Below are positions 1 through 5,617 of a DNA stretch of 5,617 nucleotides, piece by piece (the first letter of the stretch is position 1; every line of letters starts with the position of its first letter). This stretch comes from PVC group bacterium (ex Bugula neritina AB1). GTDB taxonomy: Bacteria > GCA-001730085. Both the position numbers and the translations under genes were made by a program. The stretch is from positions 1-5,617 of the forward strand of contig MDLB01000034.1 of the NCBI GenBank assembly GCA_001730085.1, in the 5' to 3' direction. The notes beneath the pieces were generated by a model. The model did not search any database. It was given only the letters and a program-made list of their open reading frames with translations, and had not been told where the DNA came from.

Positions 1-287
1 TCATTGAGAGCTAAAATGTCTATACGATCTAAGCTTGAAGGTGGAGAAACTGAGGGGCTAGCCGTCCCTGTAAACGAAACTGGTTCACCTTGACTGTGCA
101 ATGGATAATAGTAAGATCCACTAAAAGAACTTTCCACATTAACGGTCAAATTTGGAACATCCTGAGCCGTAGGTCTCAAACAAGAAGAATCTCCTTGAAA
201 AAGACTGCTAAAGTTATTCCTCAAGTCCGAGCTTGAAATCGTACTGTTTAACCCTGGTTTAGATTCGTCAAAAGTAAATTTAGTCAT
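1..287 (-). CDS. Probable tail fibre / tail-tip structural protein, N-terminal part (runs off the left edge)
   Basis: The frame opens with ATG at 287-285 and stays open for 95 complete codons to the window edge, so only the N-terminus is seen. The start is supported by a purine-rich site AAAAGGG at 296-302, 8 bases upstream, and by a gap of only 2 bases after the stop of the tail-tip gene. The protein begins MTKFTFDESKPGLN, followed by SSSDLRNNFSSLFQGD, then a segment with RPTAQDVPNLTVNV and SYYYPL, and later SPPSSLDRIDILAL. From memory, this pattern (a short helix that 'starts a loop' with LR-NF, then PN-TV-V, then S-P-S--RID-L) recurs at the N-termini of phage tail structural proteins; I could not search for it. 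No signal peptide or membrane segment is visible. Its place directly after a gpJ-like gene suits a fibre or receptor-binding protein. The function is inferred from pattern and position; the existence of the gene is much surer. Confidence 0.62.
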   Translation of the reverse strand, partial: MTKFTFDESKPGLNSTISSSDLRNNFSSLFQGDSSCLRPTAQDVPNLTVNVESSFSGSYYYPLHSQGEPVSFTGTASPSVSPPSSLDRIDILALN

Positions 288-289
288 AA

Positions 290-3200
290 TTAATACCCTT
301 TTAAAAAGTAGCCAAATTCTCCCTGAGTTTTTACGTCGCTTGCATTTACTAGCTCGACTGAGAAACTATTGGGAAGATCGCTTTTATCTACAACGGCCGT
401 TAAATTTGTTGTGGATGATGTCACAACCAAAGTTTTTACTTCCTCGTAAACTTGATCTAACGTTACTATCGTTGCATTAATGCCATCATAGTATTCATCT
501 AATTTCGTTTGCTCTTTATCTGGAAGATCGAAGGCAATCTTGAATTTTGCACCAAAGAAGCTATCATCTGCATTTCTAGGGACGAGCTTGAAACGTGCAA
601 ATTGCAAAGTGTATTCTCCAGGGGCAAACAAAACATATTCGGCCATACTCTCTTCCGTTTCACCGGTTGAAATGAAGATGTCAAAATGCCCAGAAAACTC
701 AGTTGCAACTTCAAGCCTTGTCAAAATTTTAGCTTTTCTAACCTCTCCAATATCTATAATGTCTGTGACCCACAACAAGTCTTCATTGACTTCAATCGGA
801 TCATCAAAAGTTAACGATGTATCGTAAGTATTGTCAGAGTCCCATTTTATTGACGTTCTCAAGGTGTCTTCTTTTGTGACAAATCCACTGTCTCTTAAAT
901 CCCAGGTCTCTTCTAAAGAGGGAGTTCGTGTTGGAATATCGTAAGTCAAACCACTGTCATATTCTCCCGAATCCCAAGTGTTTTCAGTTTTTACAACTTG
1001 TTTTTTTTTGAAAACATTACGAAAACAATCTTCAACATAGACGCTCTCCGTTTGAGCATAGGAAAGATCCAAAAAGATATCCTCATCGAAATCTTTGAAA
1101 ATATTTTGTTCATATATTTTTGTGACTGTAATTTGGCTTGTTGTGATATTCTCTGAGTAATTTCCGCTTGTGTCTAAAGCTTTGATCCCAAAAAAATAAG
1201 TCCTAGCAGTCAAATCGTAAAAACTAGCACTCGTATCTTTCAAGTTAGTTAGAATCGCAACTCCAGTTTCCCAGCTATAACTAGGACTAGAAAGCTCACG
1301 AATCTCATAAGATTTCAAGTCAATATCAGTTACAGGTTCCCATTTAAAGTTCAACTGAACTGGTGAATACGAAACATTGAAATTTTTCACATCACTTGGA
1401 GGAGCAGTTTTTCCTAAAATTTCACATTCAGACTTCGGTGCGTTTTCTATGCTCATTTGCACAATAGTAGAAACAGTCACAACCGCAAATGTATATATTG
1501 CAAACTCTTTGAAATCATGTTGAACAGTTAATCTTTGACCATAGGTTTCACCTGCAAAAATCCAATCTTCTGTGTCTTTGACTTGAAAGAAAACTTTCGC
1601 ACTAATATAAGGATTCAAGCTATTTGCCGTCAAAATTGGCTTACTAAAGGACACATCTACAACTGAGGAGATACTTCCGTCCTTGTTTAGTACAAGTCTC
1701 TCATCGCTTGCTAAATCAGTAACCATTGGTATTTCTACATTCAATGTAGAGTAGTTAGACGTTGGGAGAGCTAAACCACTCTCATCGTAAACAGTCTCGT
1801 TGTACTCAATAGCAGAAATCTCTACTTCATTGTTACTACTTCTTGTGATGGATATAATCCTATATGGCTTAATGTTTATAGTTGTCTCAACGATTGTGTA
1901 TGGATCTGAAACAGAGGCAGAAAACGACACAAGATCTTGCACCTCTACAATATCACTCGTGCCGCTCTTTAAAACCACCTCTGAAGAAAACAAAGTGTCA
2001 GTTTCAGTTCGCACGTAAACAGTATAGCTTTTTGCCGAATCGTAATTAAAATCTTGATCAATGGTTAAATATGGTGAAGTCCAATCTTTTACTCGTCCTG
2101 AAATACCAGTTGAGGGAACATCATGTGATAAGCTTATTACATCTCCTACAGAGCAAGATACCGCCTCGATAGACGCTTTAAAAGATACAGTTTGATTGAG
2201 AAATTTCGCTTGTGCCAAAGCAACATGTCCTAACCGTAAAGCTTGTGATGCTTTAGTGCAAAAAACACGTACTTCTTGCTTTCGAAGTGGATCACCATTA
2301 CTTAAACTTTCCTCGTCAATCACAGAAATCACTTCTTGCTCGTAATTTTTATCCTCATCGAGAAAGGAAACATCTATTTGATTGTATTTTTCTCTCAACG
2401 ATTTCCAGTTTTGAGAAAAACTTCCCTCTATGATGTTACCCATAGAAAACATCTGAACAGGCGTGTCTTCCTTGTCTATTCTTAGAACAATTCTTCCTTG
2501 TGCGTAAAAAATCAAACCACGAAAAACTGCTGATAACTGAGTCAAAATATCCGGAGCCGTACTTGGTGAATCAAGAACACAATTAAGTACAAAACGCTTC
2601 TCAAAGCCTCCTTTTAAATCGCTCATTTTTTCTTCACAGTACCTTGATAACTCTAAATACATACTTAGGTCTAAGTCTTCTTCTTTCAAAAAATCACCTA
2701 AACCGTAAGTTTTATTGAGAAGTAAATCTCGCAAGCAAAAAATAGGGTTGCCAGAATACTGATAGTCGAAAGTGCCGTCAAAATAGTATTCTTCATCATC
2801 TTCTAAATCTTTGTAAACCTCATCGACAGGATCCCAGTAATAGGCGTCCCATGGAACTAACAATCCGTTTTCATCTGTTACTCTTGGAGCATATATTTTT
2901 TTTCCGTTCACGACAGCCGTTATATTCGGGGCTGTTCCTGACAACTGGTCCGTTCCTTTGATTTTCAAGCCAAGCAAGGCTAAGTTAGGGTAACTTAAAT
3001 CTTCATCAATGCTTTCTCTAAGATTTGTAATACTCATCTTGTAATTCAAAGTATGTTTTGCGTCTATGTTTTGGGTTTCTTCTAAAGTGAGTTTTTCTTT
3101 GCGATCACCATACGTAAGCTCATCGTTGTAAGCAATCTCAACATCGTAAACTCCTCGTGTTGGCACAGATACCGTGTGAGATCTAGAAATGGATTGAGTA

Positions 3201-4117
3201 GAAAAAAGTGTCAGAGTTCTTTCCTCTTCCTCCCAATCAGTCGCACTAGCAAGCTTATATCTCAAAGTGTAGGTTGCATGAATATCGTGTGTGCTTTGCC
3301 CTTGATAATAGTGAGCGCCGCTTTCGAAAACTAAAGAAACCGTGAAAGAATCAATCTCATCGATTGTTTGTGTCGTCCACTTTTGTGAAAGATCAAGAAC
3401 GTTCCCGAATGGGGTATTTACGTGTATGCTTTCAAAGCCACTAATAGAGGTTTGATCGTTCGTTCCTTGTCGTATATCGAACTCAACATCTGTGTAGTTA
3501 TCGATAGAATTGCCGTTGATTTTGATGTCTCGCACTGAATCTATTTCACCGCAACAAAGACCAAGCAAAATATTAAGATATGAATCATTATTGTCTAAGC
3601 CAACGAACTGATTAATGATGTTTCCGCCAACACGATGAGTTCCATAAAGGATAGGGAGAACAATTCCTTGCTCCTGCAAAGTTTGAATTCCTTGCCAAGA
3701 ATATGTCGGTGAGGATTCGTCTTGATTCCCTCTATTTTTTAGTTTGGGGCGATTCAACGCCGAATATATAGCAACCCCAAAGGATAAAACTGCTCCAGCG
3801 ATAGTTAAGGCGGTGACCTCAAGGGCGAGGCCAGCAAGTCCAAGACCCCCCGCAATTAAACTAATCGCCGTTAAAGGCTCTTCTATTTTTGGGGTAATGA
3901 TAATCTGATCGTTCCGTTGTAAACGTTGCTCAAAATTTTCAATCACACGACCATTGACAATCACAACCATGTCTTCTAACTGTTGCAATTTCAACTCAGT
4001 GACAACATCCTCAATTGTCACTAATTCATTGAGCGAAAATTCTTGAATCGTCCAGTCCTTTGTGGAAAATCTGTTAGGCTTTATAATGGCTTTTGCTGAA
4101 TTTTCAAAACTTGGCAT
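290..4117 (-). CDS. Tail-tip host-specificity protein, fused gpI-gpJ type (1275 aa)
   Basis: This central tail-tip protein matches lambda gpI followed directly by lambda gpJ. Residues 1-80 look like a ubiquitin-like beta-grasp fold (VVIVNGRVIE, then RNDQIIITPKIE). Residues 82-121 are a Gly/Ala-rich hydrophobic segment. Residues 137-173 resemble the end of gpI, which ends in a YF...NVLPVLYGEMRVGS-type stretch (here PTYSWQGIQTL and IVLPILYGTHRVGG). The gpJ part starts near 180 (LLGLCCGEIDSV, then INGNSI). It continues with YPNLALLGLKIKG (376-388), FDGTFDYQYSGNPIFCLRDL (446-465), KTYGLGDF (469-476), and SCSVGDVISLSHDVPSTGIS (654-673), all with clear gpJ counterparts. Two fibronectin type III-like regions follow (about 797-895 and 907-998), then WD-type repeats (1048-1107), a beta-rich region (about 1110-1200) and a C-terminus ending FGYFLKGY. 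Lambda gpJ is about 1130 residues, so the added length fits a gpI of just over 200. ATG 4117 lies 14 bases inside the end of the peptidase gene, with AGGA 10 bases upstream. It acts at the distal tail end in host recognition and tail initiation. Confidence 0.93.
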   Translation of the reverse strand: MPSFENSAKAIIKPNRFSTKDWTIQEFSLNELVTIEDVVTELKLQQLEDMVVIVNGRVIENFEQRLQRNDQIIITPKIEEPLTAISLIAGGLGLAGLALEVTALTIAGAVLSFGVAIYSALNRPKLKNRGNQDESSPTYSWQGIQTLQEQGIVLPILYGTHRVGGNIINQFVGLDNNDSYLNILLGLCCGEIDSVRDIKINGNSIDNYTDVEFDIRQGTNDQTSISGFESIHVNTPFGNVLDLSQKWTTQTIDEIDSFTVSLVFESGAHYYQGQSTHDIHATYTLRYKLASATDWEEEERTLTLFSTQSISRSHTVSVPTRGVYDVEIAYNDELTYGDRKEKLTLEETQNIDAKHTLNYKMSITNLRESIDEDLSYPNLALLGLKIKGTDQLSGTAPNITAVVNGKKIYAPRVTDENGLLVPWDAYYWDPVDEVYKDLEDDEEYYFDGTFDYQYSGNPIFCLRDLLLNKTYGLGDFLKEEDLDLSMYLELSRYCEEKMSDLKGGFEKRFVLNCVLDSPSTAPDILTQLSAVFRGLIFYAQGRIVLRIDKEDTPVQMFSMGNIIEGSFSQNWKSLREKYNQIDVSFLDEDKNYEQEVISVIDEESLSNGDPLRKQEVRVFCTKASQALRLGHVALAQAKFLNQTVSFKASIEAVSCSVGDVISLSHDVPSTGISGRVKDWTSPYLTIDQDFNYDSAKSYTVYVRTETDTLFSSEVVLKSGTSDIVEVQDLVSFSASVSDPYTIVETTINIKPYRIISITRSSNNEVEISAIEYNETVYDESGLALPTSNYSTLNVEIPMVTDLASDERLVLNKDGSISSVVDVSFSKPILTANSLNPYISAKVFFQVKDTEDWIFAGETYGQRLTVQHDFKEFAIYTFAVVTVSTIVQMSIENAPKSECEILGKTAPPSDVKNFNVSYSPVQLNFKWEPVTDIDLKSYEIRELSSPSYSWETGVAILTNLKDTSASFYDLTARTYFFGIKALDTSGNYSENITTSQITVTKIYEQNIFKDFDEDIFLDLSYAQTESVYVEDCFRNVFKKKQVVKTENTWDSGEYDSGLTYDIPTRTPSLEETWDLRDSGFVTKEDTLRTSIKWDSDNTYDTSLTFDDPIEVNEDLLWVTDIIDIGEVRKAKILTRLEVATEFSGHFDIFISTGETEESMAEYVLFAPGEYTLQFARFKLVPRNADDSFFGAKFKIAFDLPDKEQTKLDEYYDGINATIVTLDQVYEEVKTLVVTSSTTNLTAVVDKSDLPNSFSVELVNASDVKTQGEFGYFLKGY
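797..976 (-). repeat. WD-type protein repeat in the C-terminal part of the tip protein
   Basis: Residues 1048-1062 read WDSGEYDSGLTYDIP and residues 1092-1107 read WDSDNTYDTSLTFDDP, giving a shared pattern WDS-x(3)-YD-x-SLT-[YF]-D-x-P with small spacing changes. A shorter copy, TWDLRDSGF at 1071-1079, lies between them, so tryptophans fall at 1048, 1072 and 1092. At DNA level the copies have diverged clearly, so this is an old protein repeat rather than a recent duplication. It lies between the second fibronectin-like region and the C-terminal beta-rich region, and may act as a spacer or a small beta repeat. Confidence 0.7.
3599..4117 (-). other. gpI-like module within the tip protein (beta-grasp, hydrophobic segment, YGxxRVG segment)
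   Basis: This covers residues 1-173 of the fused tip protein. The order is the same as in free-standing lambda gpI: a ThiS/MoaD/ubiquitin-like beta-grasp domain, a long Gly/Ala-rich apolar stretch, a polar linker (RPKLKNRGNQDESS), and a segment with LPILYGTHRVGG. In lambda the gpI reading frame ends shortly after this segment; here it continues straight into the gpJ-like core at about residue 178, with almost no linker. The apolar stretch (3755-3874) could be read as one or two membrane spans, but gpI of lambda has a similar one and is not regarded as a membrane protein. The di-glycine that often closes such a beta-grasp domain is absent here (IEEP at 78-81); the nearest GG is at 90-91, inside the apolar stretch. 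Confidence 0.8.
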
Positions 4118-4493
4118 GTCTGTAATATCCTAATTTTAGTTTTCTCCAAGGATCAACTCCAAGTCTTCCAATGGTTACTCCTGCTTTGCTCGCATGAATA
4201 AAAGAAAAATTGTTTAGACAAATCCCAATATGTTGAGTCAGACTTTTTTTTCTCGATTTAAATAAAACAAGGTCGTACATCTTAGGGTCTTTCACTTCTT
4301 TGAACTCAATCATATTAGGCAAAAATCTTTCACTTACTTCTTTCGAATACCAACGTGTACCATAGTCCTCATCAGGTATCTGAATTCCAAATTCTGAAAA
4401 AACCAAATGAACCAAACCTAAACAGTCAACTCCTTTTTCATCACGCCCCTTATGTACATAAGGTATTCTCATGAGTTTAACAGTATCAATCAT
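4104..4493 (-). CDS. NlpC/P60 family tail-tip cell-wall peptidase (gpK-like, JAB domain absent)
   Basis: This 129-residue protein is a small papain-like peptidase of the NlpC/P60 family. These enzymes cut peptide bonds in the stem peptides of peptidoglycan; in phage tails they are thought to help the tail cross the wall or to take part in tip assembly. All three expected catalytic residues are visible: Cys24 in KGVDCLGLVH, His88 in QHIGICL, and His100 in FIHASKAGV, with the usual YDLVLF strand at 73-78. Lambda gpK carries an N-terminal JAB (Mov34/MPN) domain before the NlpC/P60 domain; here the protein starts directly at the peptidase domain and is about half as long. The start ATG 4493 overlaps the stop of the L-like gene as ATGA. 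Only a weak site (AGGG, 10 bases upstream) precedes it, so translation probably depends on coupling. Its last 14 bases overlap the start of the tip-protein gene. No signal peptide is seen, as expected for a virion protein. Confidence 0.94.
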   Translation of the reverse strand: MIDTVKLMRIPYVHKGRDEKGVDCLGLVHLVFSEFGIQIPDEDYGTRWYSKEVSERFLPNMIEFKEVKDPKMYDLVLFKSRKKSLTQHIGICLNNFSFIHASKAGVTIGRLGVDPWRKLKLGYYRHAKF

Positions 4494-5101
4494 TGATAAA
4501 CAACCCTAGATTTTAGCGAGGGAAACCCTCCAAATCTGCTGGAATTAGCAAGCTCATTACATCTCTGCCAAGTTCTGTTGCATTGAGTTTCACCTCCAGA
4601 ATATCCGCACTCATTACCCTTGAAAATCCAAGAGCAATGCAGCCTAGAATATTTTCTTCTTGGCAAAACGACTTCTAAAACATCTAATTTAGAGCTTAGG
4701 TTGAAAGAAACTGTTGTTTCACTTGAAGAGTACGAATCGATGAAAAAAATGTCTTTTAAAGAATCATCGTCGTTTGCTAAATTTTCTTTAAAAACTAAAA
4801 CAATATTGACCTCGCAACCACGCAAATCGTACCCTTGCAAATACCCCTCGATTAGACGATTAACATTGGAAATTTTTAGAGTCACTTGATTTAGGATTGA
4901 TGTCGAATCTTCAGAAACTTTTTCATGTGCTATAGGAAATTTTGAGTAAGTGTTAGACGCGAAAACAATATCTTCATCAAAATTGGCTAAATACAAAACT
5001 GTTCCAGCGTTGTCAACATTCAAAATTTGATATAAAAAAATAGGTTGATTTTCTAGCTTGTTTTTTTCCTCTTTGAAAACATCGCTCAAAGCTCGTGGCA
5101 T
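4490..5101 (-). CDS. Minor tail protein L-like, with four-cysteine C-terminal metal-cluster motif
   Basis: This 203-residue protein sits in the gpL position between M and K. The N-terminal two thirds are beta-rich, with features usual in this family such as VTLKISNVNRLI (73-84) and GYDLRGCEV (90-98). The C-terminus carries the diagnostic part: Cys156 in LHCSWIFKG, Cys165 in ECGYSGG, Cys174 in TQCNRTW, Cys181 in RCNELAN, followed by RFGGFP (189-194). The spacing is C-x8-C-x8-C-x6-C. In lambda gpL a comparable set of cysteines was reported to bind an iron-sulfur cluster; binding here is inferred from the motif. The CGY and FGGF-type residues also match relatives annotated as DUF2163/BR0599-type phage proteins, so the family name is less certain than the role. 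Lambda gpL is slightly longer (about 230 residues). The start ATG 5101 overlaps the preceding TAA by one base (TAATG) and has a near-perfect ribosome binding site. Confidence 0.9.
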   Translation of the reverse strand: MPRALSDVFKEEKNKLENQPIFLYQILNVDNAGTVLYLANFDEDIVFASNTYSKFPIAHEKVSEDSTSILNQVTLKISNVNRLIEGYLQGYDLRGCEVNIVLVFKENLANDDDSLKDIFFIDSYSSSETTVSFNLSSKLDVLEVVLPRRKYSRLHCSWIFKGNECGYSGGETQCNRTWQRCNELANSSRFGGFPSLKSRVVYQ

Positions 5102-5439
5102 TATTTCACCTCCTCTAGAGAGAAAGCAACTTTGTAATTGTTAGCCGTTGTTTTAGAAAAAACAATTGAATCATTGGAAAATCTAACAGTGTATGTGAGT
5201 GAATCATTTGGATTTTCCCACAAAAAAGACTCAAAACAACCTTTTCTATCTGAAAAAAAAGATAGTAAGTCGTCAACTTCAGTTTTAGATCTGTTGCTTG
5301 CTAAAATATCCCATGATTTTAAGGGAGAGTTCCACTTAGCTCTCGTTTGCGTATGCCCAGACTCAAACGTACTTTTCAAAGTTTTGAAGTTTGTTTTTTC
5401 CTTGAAAGGAAAGTCTGGTACAAAAGTCAAAGTCTCCAT
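5101..5439 (-). CDS. Minor tail protein M-like
   Basis: This 112-residue protein resembles lambda gpM (109 residues, Phage_min_tail family), a small tail-tip protein that joins the tip complex to the tail tube. The N-terminal strand ETLTFVPDF is followed by STFESGHTQTRAKWNSPLKS (24-43), matching the family pattern V-F-x-G-x-x-Q-R-x-x-x-G-x-N. Then comes a helix (EVDDLLSFFSDRKG) and the most telling part, CFESFLWENPND (68-79), matching gpM's KSFLWTPPYE. A final strand, YKVAFSLEEV, matches gpM's VEFSAEFEQV. The start ATG 5439 overlaps the TAA of the preceding gene by one base, with AAGGGG (5445-5450) 5 bases upstream. The stop overlaps the next ATG in the same TAATG manner. Placement between tape measure and L is the same as in lambda. 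No membrane segment or signal peptide is seen. Confidence 0.9.
   Translation of the reverse strand: METLTFVPDFPFKEKTNFKTLKSTFESGHTQTRAKWNSPLKSWDILASNRSKTEVDDLLSFFSDRKGCFESFLWENPNDSLTYTVRFSNDSIVFSKTTANNYKVAFSLEEVK
5106..5114 (-). promoter_or_regulatory. Strong ribosome binding site of the L-like gene
   Basis: The minus strand reads AGGAGGTGA here, an almost full match to the 16S rRNA 3' end. AGGAGG ends 7 bases before ATG 5101. The site lies inside the last codons of the M-like gene, where it encodes Glu-Glu-Val-Lys. It is much the strongest such site in the window and fixes the start of the L-like gene. Confidence 0.88.
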
Positions 5440-5617
5440 TAAATCCCCTTGATAGTTTTTCTTGTTTGACCATTTTGCAAAATATCTGCATTGATATGAT
5501 TTATAACTATTCTTTTGCCATTCTCAGAGGACATAAAATTACTCATCATCGACGGATCCAATATGTTCACGACCGTGATTTCACCACTTTCTCTTTTAGA
5601 TTCTCTGTTTTCTTGTG
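5439..5617 (-). CDS. Probable tail tape measure protein, C-terminal end (runs off the right edge)
   Basis: Reading from the right edge there are 58 full open codons, then TAA at 5441-5439. The visible tail is polar at first (QENRESKRESGE), followed by ITVVNILDPSMMSNFMSS, then ENGKRIVINHINADILQNGQ and a basic end (TRKTIKGI). A C-terminus of the form 'I-VVN--DPS-----+-S--G---I+N-I--N' is one I recall from tape measure proteins of lambda-like and other siphoviruses; this is memory, not a search. Position agrees: in lambda the gene directly before M is H, the tape measure. The tape measure spans the tail lumen, sets tail length, and its C-terminal end binds the tip complex first. The stop shares one base with the M start (TAATG), so the two are probably translationally coupled. 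Most of the gene lies outside the window. Confidence 0.68.
   Translation of the reverse strand, partial: QENRESKRESGEITVVNILDPSMMSNFMSSENGKRIVINHINADILQNGQTRKTIKGI
5445..5450 (-). promoter_or_regulatory. Ribosome binding site of the M-like gene
   Basis: The minus strand reads AAGGGG, 5 bases before ATG 5439, inside the last codons of the probable tape measure gene. It is moderate in match and supports this start together with the TAATG overlap. Confidence 0.6.

Noticed and set aside
499-827. Two more open frames (499-714 minus, 540-827 plus) inside the tip-protein gene
   Set aside because: Both are out of frame with the tip gene, compositionally odd, and have no family features.
1800-2018. 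Plus-strand open frame of 72 codons with an apolar start (ISTSLLLLLVMDIILYGLM)
   Set aside because: It looks like a small membrane protein, but it is the reverse complement of a well-conserved gpJ core region, where Asp/Glu/Asn-rich coding gives apolar residues on the opposite strand. No independent support.
290-4117. Possibility that the I-J fusion is a sequencing or assembly artefact
   Set aside because: No homopolymer run or disrupted start/stop signal is seen at the I-J joint (about 3560-3600), and sequence on both sides is family-like in the same frame, so a simple frameshift error does not explain it.
4244-4251. Run of eight adenines on the coding strand within the peptidase gene
   Set aside because: It encodes Arg-Lys-Lys in a surface-like loop, and the gene is intact through the catalytic histidines downstream; I see no sign of programmed frameshifting.
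4620-4889. Plus-strand open frame of 89 codons opposite the L-like gene
   Set aside because: Antisense to the cysteine-motif gene, Ser/Lys-rich, no family signal; the opening is explained by the base composition of the real gene.
5246-5265. Inverted repeat ctatct / agatag with an 8-base A-rich loop, a possible hairpin
   Set aside because: The 6-base AT-rich stem lies in the middle of the M-like gene and no U-run follows the stem on either strand; a terminator here would cut the tail operon. Likely chance.
5138-5452. Plus-strand open frame of 104 codons opposite the M-like gene
   Set aside because: It lies antisense to a well-supported tail gene, has no convincing ribosome binding site and gives a Ser/Lys-rich sequence without recognisable features; it is a shadow frame.
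1-5617. CRISPR array, tRNA, insertion sequence, integrase or defence genes
   Set aside because: No regularly spaced direct repeats, no cloverleaf, no terminal inverted repeats, and all sequence is taken up by tail genes.

Overview
The window is a compact stretch of a tail module from a siphovirus or prophage, with every gene on the minus strand. Read in the direction of transcription (from position 5617 down to 1), the order is: C-terminus of a probable tape measure protein, a lambda gpM-like minor tail protein, a gpL-like protein with four cysteines, a gpK-like NlpC/P60 peptidase, a 1275-residue tail-tip protein whose two parts match lambda gpI and gpJ, and the N-terminus of a probable fibre or other tail-tip structural protein. 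This is the lambda order H-M-L-K-I-J, except that I and J form one reading frame and K has no JAB half.

Layout: 5439-5617 tape measure C-terminus (partial); 5101-5439 M; 4490-5101 L; 4104-4493 K; 290-4117 I-J fusion; 1-287 start of the next structural gene (partial). Each gene overlaps the next by 1, 1, 4 or 14 bases, and the last pair is separated by only 2 bases. There is therefore no intergenic DNA in which a promoter or terminator could sit, and the module is probably one translationally coupled transcript that starts upstream of 5617 and continues past position 1. No RNA gene, CRISPR array, insertion sequence or attachment site is visible.

Function: in lambda-like phages these proteins build the tail tip. 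gpJ, I, L and K, with M, form the initiator complex on which the tape measure and tube assemble, and the tip recognises the host and helps open the cell wall. The L/M/K/I/J set points to a long, non-contractile tail phage of a Gram-negative host. The DNA is AT-rich by eye (two sampled 60-base lines contain 25 and 20 G+C), unlike lambda itself. The host cannot be named from this window.

Novelty: I do not see an unknown defence or mobile system here. The most interesting point is the gpI-gpJ fusion, together with loss of the JAB domain from K and absence of a di-glycine directly after the beta-grasp domain. Smaller points are a tryptophan-aspartate repeat in the C-terminal part of the tip protein and a run of nine adenines just before it.
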